This document shows positions 58,963 to 64,000 of a stretch of 64,000 bases of DNA, in pieces. The DNA comes from Bacteroidota bacterium (GTDB lineage: Bacteria > Bacteroidota > Bacteroidia > B-17B0 > Aurantibacillaceae), in assembly GCA_021156365.1 (NCBI GenBank), contig JAJNDK010000002.1, positions 496,001 through 560,000 on the forward strand, written 5' to 3'. Below the pieces are notes generated by a model. That model did no database searches. It was given only the letters and a program-made list of their open reading frames with translations, and was not told where the DNA came from. Numbering within the stretch: the first letter of the stretch is position 1; each line of letters opens with the position of its first letter. The position numbers and the translations under genes were made by a program.

Positions 58963-59535
58963 TTACGAGGTCTTCATTAATTTTTTATTCGCAACCAAAA
59001 ACAATCGATAAAATACAAAGGCCCAGAAAGTCCCGATCAGTGCGCCGCCGATAATATCCAGCGGATAATGAACTCCAAGGTACATGCGTGTATAACAAAC
59101 GAGCAATGCCCACAGGATGCACAGACTTTTCATCCGCCAGTTGCTGTCTTTGAACAAGAGGATCAGGAAAACGGCCAGCGCAAAGCTATTGGCAGCATGC
59201 CCCGATACGAAGCCATATTGTCCTCCTTTGTAATTATCCACGATGTGTACCTGCTTACCGATCTGCAGGTTATGCGTGGGGCGATACCGTTTTACATTCT
59301 TCTTCAGCAGGTTGGCACTCTGATCGGCACAGAGGATCATCAGTCCGGCTGCTACCAGAATGATCCAGACACTGCTTTTATACCGCCTGTACAGAAAATA
59401 AAGCGCAACAAGGAACAGGGGGATCCAGGTAGGAAAGAAGGTCAGCGCAGGAATAACCGCATCAAGGAAAGCCGAATGTAATCCGTTTACTTTCAGAAAT
59501 ATGACTCTGTCAATATTTTCAAGCCATTCCAGCAT
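58963..59535 (-). CDS. PAP2-superfamily membrane phosphatase
   Basis: 190 residues with about five membrane helices. The three PAP2 motifs are present: KKNVKRYRP (K-x6-RP), VSGHAANS (SGH with catalytic His), and CYTRMYLGVHYPLDIIGG (R-x5-H-x3-D). The family removes phosphate from lipids such as undecaprenyl pyrophosphate or phosphatidate. The length fits small bacterial lipid phosphatases. It is the first gene of the operon with the PaiB-like and TolB-like genes. Confidence 0.92.
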   Translation of the reverse strand: MLEWLENIDRVIFLKVNGLHSAFLDAVIPALTFFPTWIPLFLVALYFLYRRYKSSVWIILVAAGLMILCADQSANLLKKNVKRYRPTHNLQIGKQVHIVDNYKGGQYGFVSGHAANSFALAVFLILLFKDSNWRMKSLCILWALLVCYTRMYLGVHYPLDIIGGALIGTFWAFVFYRLFLVANKKLMKTS

Positions 59536-59608
59536 ATAATAGTTTCTAAAATTAGCTTTTTTCTTAATCTAAAAAAAACTAAATTAGACGCTGATTAAAA
59601 TCCTCTAT

Positions 59609-60712
59609 ATGAGTAATACCAAAAAGAATAAACTGTCCCTGATCAATGACCCTTCGCTGAAATTCCTCGAATCCTATATAAACAATCCTTCGCCAACCGG
59701 TTTCGAATGGGAGGGGCAAAAACTCTGGCTCAATTACATCAAACCTTTCGTTGACGAACACTTTACAGACAATTACGGAACGGCTGTTGCCGTGATCAAT
59801 CCCAAAGCAGCATACAAAGTGGTGATCGAAGCACATGCCGATGAGATCAGCTGGTTCGTTCATTATATCACCAAAGACGGTTTCATCTATCTGAAAAGGA
59901 ACGGGGGCTCCGACCACCAGATCGCTCCTTCCAAACGTGTGAACATCCATACCAAAAAAGGCATTGTGAAAGCAGTGTTCGGCTGGCCTGCCATTCATGT
60001 GCGTGATGCGGCAAAAGAAGAAGTGCCCACATTGAAAAATATTTTTCTCGATTGCGGATGTAAAAGCGATAAGGAAGTAGAAGCGCTGGGCGTGCATGTA
60101 GGATGCGTGATCACCTATGAGGATGAGTTCATGGTAATGAATAACCGCTATTATGTGGGACGTGCGCTCGACAACCGTATCGGCGGATTTATGATCGCAG
60201 AAGTGGCCCGTCTGCTGAAACAACAGAAAACAAAATTACCTTTCGGATTATACATTGTGAATTCGGTGCAGGAAGAAGTAGGTCTGCGTGGTGCGGAAAT
60301 GATCGCCAACCGGATCAAACCAAACGTAGCGATCGTTACCGACGTTACGCACGATACGCAAACGCCGATGATGAGCAAAATAACCAGCGGCGATATTGCC
60401 TGCGGAAAAGGTCCTGTGCTTACTTACGGACCAGCTGTGCACAACAACCTGCTGGACCTGATCATCAACGCGGCGGATAAAAACAAAATTCCTTTTCAAC
60501 GTGCGGCCGTATCAAGAGCTACGGGAACGGATACGGATGCTTTCGCTTATTCAAGCGGCGGAATCGTGTCGGCCCTGATCTCCCTACCGCTGCGCTACAT
60601 GCACACCACTGTGGAAAGCGTACACAAGGACGATGTGGAAAGCGTTATTAAGCTGATCACAGAAAGTGTGAAAGCAATTAAAAACAACCAGGATTTCCGT
60701 TACATTAAGTAA
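59609..60712 (+). CDS. M42-family metallo-aminopeptidase
   Basis: 367 residues. The metal ligands are visible: AHADEIS (His and Asp), ALDNRIGG (bridging Asp), QEEVGLRGA (catalytic and ligand Glu), VTDVTHDT and MHTTVESVH near the end. M42 peptidases (glutamyl aminopeptidase, TET type) form large tetrahedral dodecamers and trim peptides in the cytoplasm. There is no signal peptide, which agrees with that. It is followed 19 bp later by the GH3-family gene. Confidence 0.92.
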   Translation: MSNTKKNKLSLINDPSLKFLESYINNPSPTGFEWEGQKLWLNYIKPFVDEHFTDNYGTAVAVINPKAAYKVVIEAHADEISWFVHYITKDGFIYLKRNGGSDHQIAPSKRVNIHTKKGIVKAVFGWPAIHVRDAAKEEVPTLKNIFLDCGCKSDKEVEALGVHVGCVITYEDEFMVMNNRYYVGRALDNRIGGFMIAEVARLLKQQKTKLPFGLYIVNSVQEEVGLRGAEMIANRIKPNVAIVTDVTHDTQTPMMSKITSGDIACGKGPVLTYGPAVHNNLLDLIINAADKNKIPFQRAAVSRATGTDTDAFAYSSGGIVSALISLPLRYMHTTVESVHKDDVESVIKLITESVKAIKNNQDFRYIK

Positions 60713-60731
60713 CAGCAGGAACAGCATTCAA

Positions 60732-62267
60732 ATGGCAGCAATACTTGGCTCAATATTAAAAAAGGCGATCGAACTTCGTGGAAAACTCCCCACCAACCGT
60801 AAAACTGCGCTCCGCCAGCAACTCAATACGCTGAAGAAGCTGCTGAAAAAAGCGGAGTTCACAGCTTTCGGTGAGCATTATAAGTTTTCCCAGCACCTGA
60901 AAGAACGTGCTTTTCACAACAGCTTCCGCCGCGAAGTGCCCATGCACGATTACAACAGCATGTTCAAAAACTGGTGGTACCGTTGTCTGAACGGCGAACC
61001 ATTCGTGTGCTGGCCTAATCATGTAAAATATTTTGCTCTCAGCTCCGGAACATCGGAATCAGCAAGCAAGCACATCCCGGTTACCAAAGACATGCTGAAA
61101 GCCATCCGGAAAGCCAGCGCCAGGCAGGTGATCCCTCTTTCTCACATGGACCTGCCGAAAGAATTTTTTCAAAAAGGCGTACTGATGATCGGCGGAAGTA
61201 CGCATCTTAATTTTAACGGGACTTATTATGAAGGTGACCTGAGCGGCATCACTACCGGCAATATTCCTTTCTGGTTCCAGTTCTTTTACAAACCGGGCCC
61301 GAAGATCTCCCGTCACAAAGACTGGAATTCCAAGCTGAATGATATTATCCAGAATGCAGACAAATGGGATATTGGCGCTATCTGCGGTGTGCCGGCCTGG
61401 ATACAGATCATCTTCGAAAGGATCGTGGAGCATTACCAGGTAAAGACCATTCATGATATATGGCCCAATCTGCGGGTATACATGAGCGGTGGCGTGTCGT
61501 ACACACCTTACCTGCAAAGCTTCGAAAAACTGACTGCTTATCCACTGGTAATTATTGATACGTACCTTGCTTCCGAAGGATTTATGGCCTGCCAGAACCG
61601 CCCTGATTCCAACGGATCTATGAAGATGATCCTCGACAACGGCATCTTCTTTGAATTCATTCCTTTCAACGATGAGAATTTTGATGCAGACGGAAATCTT
61701 ACAACGAATCCGAAAACCCTGCTGATAAACGAAGTGGAAGAAGGTGTGGAATATGCCACATTGATCTCTACCTGTGCAGGTGCCTGGCGATACCTCATCG
61801 GCGACACTATTAAGTTCACCAACGCTGAAGAGAGCGAGATCATTATCACCGGACGTACCAAACACTTCCTGAGCATGTGCGGTGAGCACCTGAGCGTTGA
61901 CAATATGAACAAAGCGATCATGCTGACTGCAAAAGAGCTCAACATCGAGATCAATGAATATACGGTTTGCGGTATTCCTTACAACGGACTGTTCGCGCAT
62001 CAGTGGTATGTAGCTTCCGATGATGCCGACCTGCAGGAAAAGATCAAACACAAGATCGATGAGCACCTGAAAATACTGAACGATGATTACCGGGTGGAAC
62101 GCGGGCATGCGCTGAAGGAACTGTTTGTAAAAGTACTGCCCGATTCGGTCTTCTTCCGTTTTATGGAAGAAAGAGGAAAGCTCGGATCCCAGCATAAATT
62201 TCCACGCGTGCTGAAAGGTAAAATGCTGGAAGACTGGCAAAATTTTTTATTGAAACACACTAACTAA
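60732..62267 (+). CDS. GH3-family acyl-adenylate enzyme
   Basis: 511 residues. FALSSGTSESASKHIPVT is the phosphate-loop-like signature of the GH3 adenylating family, ISTCAGAWRYLIGDTIKF and EIIITGRTKHFLSMCGEHLS are later motifs, and VERGHALKELFVKVLP lies in the C-terminal domain. Plant GH3 enzymes join amino acids to auxin or jasmonate. The bacterial homologues have unknown acid and amine substrates. Upstream an aminopeptidase and downstream a LysE-type exporter make an amino-acid link attractive but unproved. Confidence 0.9.
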   Translation: MAAILGSILKKAIELRGKLPTNRKTALRQQLNTLKKLLKKAEFTAFGEHYKFSQHLKERAFHNSFRREVPMHDYNSMFKNWWYRCLNGEPFVCWPNHVKYFALSSGTSESASKHIPVTKDMLKAIRKASARQVIPLSHMDLPKEFFQKGVLMIGGSTHLNFNGTYYEGDLSGITTGNIPFWFQFFYKPGPKISRHKDWNSKLNDIIQNADKWDIGAICGVPAWIQIIFERIVEHYQVKTIHDIWPNLRVYMSGGVSYTPYLQSFEKLTAYPLVIIDTYLASEGFMACQNRPDSNGSMKMILDNGIFFEFIPFNDENFDADGNLTTNPKTLLINEVEEGVEYATLISTCAGAWRYLIGDTIKFTNAEESEIIITGRTKHFLSMCGEHLSVDNMNKAIMLTAKELNIEINEYTVCGIPYNGLFAHQWYVASDDADLQEKIKHKIDEHLKILNDDYRVERGHALKELFVKVLPDSVFFRFMEERGKLGSQHKFPRVLKGKMLEDWQNFLLKHTN

Positions 62268-62271
62268 ACGA

Positions 62272-63006
62272 ATGTTCGAAGCAATCTACCAGGGAATACT
62301 TTTAGGGCTGGCGCTATCCTGCACATTCGGCCCGGGGTTTTTTGCCCTTATCAATACCGGCATCAAGTACGGATTTAAATCGGGAGCGGCGCTCGCTATC
62401 GGCATTTTTCTGAGCGATCTCTTCCTGGTGATCCTGATATTTGTATTACTCTCCCTCGGTGCACAGGGCATACTCAGCAATCCAAAAAGCCAGTCCTTTA
62501 TCGGGGTAGTGGGCGGTATCATACTTATTGTGTACGGTTCGTTTAACCTATACAGCAAACCACCGAAAACGGACGCACAGATCGATGATCCCACGGGTGT
62601 CAATCACCTCAACATTGAAACAGATGTGCAAACAAAAGCGGAGAAGAAGCTGATCGATAAGATCGCGCATACGAACGAAGTACTTCCCAGCAGTTTCCTG
62701 TTGGGGCTCAAAGGATTTTTCATCAATCTCCTGAATCCTTTTGTGTGGATCTTCTGGATGGCCACCTCCACCACTGTTGGCAGCAAATTTGAGTTCTCCT
62801 ATGTGAAGATCGTCATCTTCTTCACCTTTACTCTTGGCGTGATCCTGGCCGCCGATCTGTTGAAAGCATTTATTTCCAACAAGATCAAGCGGTTCCTTAC
62901 ACCAAGACTGATGAAGATCGTGAACATTATTTCCGGTGTGATACTGATCGGATTTGGGTTCTATTTAATTTATAAAATTTATTTCCAGCCGCAAGCCAAT
63001 GGATAA
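62272..63006 (+). CDS. LysE/RhtB-family amino-acid exporter
   Basis: 244 residues with about six membrane helices. The N-terminal GILLGLALSCTFGPGFFALINTGIKYG has the GPGP-like signature of LysE. An insertion of about 50 mostly polar residues (about 93-135) lies between helices 3 and 4. NPFVWIFWMAT and the C-terminal IISGVILIGFGFYLIYKI complete the pattern. It starts 4 bp after GH3 and overlaps the following DUF493 gene by 8 bp, so all three are co-translated. Confidence 0.88.
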   Translation: MFEAIYQGILLGLALSCTFGPGFFALINTGIKYGFKSGAALAIGIFLSDLFLVILIFVLLSLGAQGILSNPKSQSFIGVVGGIILIVYGSFNLYSKPPKTDAQIDDPTGVNHLNIETDVQTKAEKKLIDKIAHTNEVLPSSFLLGLKGFFINLLNPFVWIFWMATSTTVGSKFEFSYVKIVIFFTFTLGVILAADLLKAFISNKIKRFLTPRLMKIVNIISGVILIGFGFYLIYKIYFQPQANG

Positions 63007-63274
63007 AAAATTAGATTTCGAAAACCTGAGAAAAAAACTGGAAACGGAACACACCTTCCCAACGGTGTATATGTTCAAGTTCATTGTGCCTGCCGATAAC
63101 CGCAAGATCGCATTGGTAGAAAGCCTGTTTAATGAAGAAGCAGAGATCCACCAAAAGCAGTCCAGCAAAGGATCTTATTTTTCGCTCACTGCCAAACAGG
63201 TGGTGATCAGTGTCGATGACATCATAGCCATTTACGAAAAAGCTTCGGAGATAGAGGGGTTGATGGCTTTGTAA
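62999..63274 (+). CDS. DUF493 (YbeD-like) protein
   Basis: 91 residues. FPTVYMFKFIVPADNRKI followed by SSKGSYFSLTAKQVVIS and DDIIAIYEKASEIEGLMAL fit the ferredoxin-like DUF493 fold (FP-x-x-x-x-F, S-x-x-G-x-Y-x-S). YbeD of Escherichia coli lies near lipB and may be an allosteric protein. Here it is coupled to the LysE gene and 18 kb from lipB. Confidence 0.88.
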   Translation: MDKKLDFENLRKKLETEHTFPTVYMFKFIVPADNRKIALVESLFNEEAEIHQKQSSKGSYFSLTAKQVVISVDDIIAIYEKASEIEGLMAL

Positions 63275-63294
63275 AATACGTGCTTAGAAACAGA

Positions 63295-63951
63295 TTATTG
63301 CTTAGTTGTTTTAGAGATCTTTTTTGTCAGCACATATTCGCCGTTTTTAAAAAGATAAACCCCTTCTTCATTATCCGGTTGTTTACAGACGTTTACCGGC
63401 TTAAAATTCTTTTTAGTGTTTTTAATGGTTATTTGCCCTTGGCTATCAACAGAAAAATCATACCTATAAGAACAGGTAATTGTATCCCTTAACGTGTCGG
63501 ACGGATGTTTGTCTGCAAACGTACTCGCGAAAACATGATGTTCGTAGAAACTATTTTGAGCGCTGAATATCTTTTTCCGGGAGTCAGGATCCCATATTTC
63601 ATTAAAAGTCAAACTTCTTTTTATAGCCTTTCCCTTATTCATGGAGTCAGAATACTGCAGACTCCATGAAACCACTATTTCTTTTAAACCTTTTCCGTCT
63701 ATCTGGATGGATTTAAGCATGAAAGTGTCCGGATAAAGATCGTAGAAATAGTCACAAAAGGCAAGCGTGTCTGCTCGGTTTTCTTTTTTATAAACCAGAT
63801 ATTCTTCATGTCCGCCTATGTCGTTCCACATCAAATATGCTTTTACAGTTCCATCTTTTGTTTGTCCTTTTAAATGCCAGGCAGGCCCGGATTTTTGTCC
63901 AAATGCCTGAAAAGCTAACAGTAAAAGTGTCGATATGACTGCCTGTTTCAT
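63295..63951 (-). CDS. Exported hypothetical protein
   Basis: 218 residues with signal peptide MKQAVISTLLLLAFQAFG. The chain is beta-rich, with YLMWNDIGGHEEYLVYKKEN and IQIDGKGLKEIVVSWSLQYSD in the middle and GVYLFKNGEYVLTKK at the end. There is no known domain. It converges on the DUF493 gene with 20 bp between. Confidence 0.7.
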   Translation of the reverse strand: MKQAVISTLLLLAFQAFGQKSGPAWHLKGQTKDGTVKAYLMWNDIGGHEEYLVYKKENRADTLAFCDYFYDLYPDTFMLKSIQIDGKGLKEIVVSWSLQYSDSMNKGKAIKRSLTFNEIWDPDSRKKIFSAQNSFYEHHVFASTFADKHPSDTLRDTITCSYRYDFSVDSQGQITIKNTKKNFKPVNVCKQPDNEEGVYLFKNGEYVLTKKISKTTKQ

Positions 63952-64000
63952 TGCTTTTTAAATGATGGTTAATATCAGTACTTCGCGCCGCCTATACCGA

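Overview
The window is chromosomal DNA from an aerobic member of the Bacteroidota, probably a Chitinophagales- or Sphingobacteriales-like lineage. The evidence is several type IX secretion (T9SS) substrates with C-terminal sorting domains, an SprB-repeat adhesin, TonB-dependent receptors (one paired with a DUF4249 lipoprotein), a LytTR/LytS-type two-component pair, many 'SCKK' lipoproteins, -7 promoter boxes of the TAnnTTTG type and a near-absence of Shine-Dalgarno sites. There are no rRNA genes and no CRISPR array. Two tRNA genes (Leu-UAA, Asn-GUU) are present.

Layout. 1-3.3 kb: N-terminal 1,085 residues of a giant SprB-repeat surface protein that runs off the left edge. 3.6-10.9 kb: mixed housekeeping and hypothetical genes (GNAT, a lone tyrosine recombinase, lipoproteins, two response regulators of which one is degenerate, DUF6629, a 2OG-Fe(II) oxygenase, a zinc metallopeptidase). 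11.0-11.6 kb: a non-coding tandem array of an 83-bp unit, followed by an FN3-domain gene with an unusually strong Shine-Dalgarno site. 12.6-14.6 kb: a T9SS substrate bracketed by two near-identical 47-bp terminator-like elements. 14.8-19.4 kb: an AT-rich island with an N6-adenine methyltransferase, an ATPase carrying a BsuBI/PstI-type restriction-enzyme N-terminal domain, a TOPRIM-like protein and an Abi-like protein. This is the best candidate for an undescribed defence or restriction system.

19.5-31.8 kb: a lipoprotein and cytochrome c pair, two TonB-type outer-membrane proteins, a beta-lactamase-family hydrolase with its AraC regulator, a SET-domain protein, a methyltransferase and 3-methyladenine glycosylase. 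32-38.5 kb: a putative glycoside hydrolase (T9SS substrate), a tail-fibre-like protein and a LytTR / LamG-histidine-kinase pair. 38.7-41.9 kb: methyltransferase, Crp-type regulator, orphan CheB, a tRNA-Leu fragment and the two tRNAs.

41.9-51.1 kb: PfkB kinase, M28 peptidase, lipB and the two kynurenine-pathway enzymes kmo and kynU. Between kmo and kynU lie three small paralogous Cys-rich lipoproteins and a MauE-thioredoxin membrane protein. Together kmo and kynU turn kynurenine into 3-hydroxyanthranilate, the precursor of quinolinate and NAD. 51.2-57.4 kb: two tandem paralogous type B T9SS surface proteins. 57.5-64 kb: a TolB-like protein, PaiB-like protein and PAP2 phosphatase on the minus strand, then an M42 aminopeptidase, a GH3-family protein, a LysE-type exporter and a DUF493 protein on the plus strand, and a final exported protein on the minus strand.
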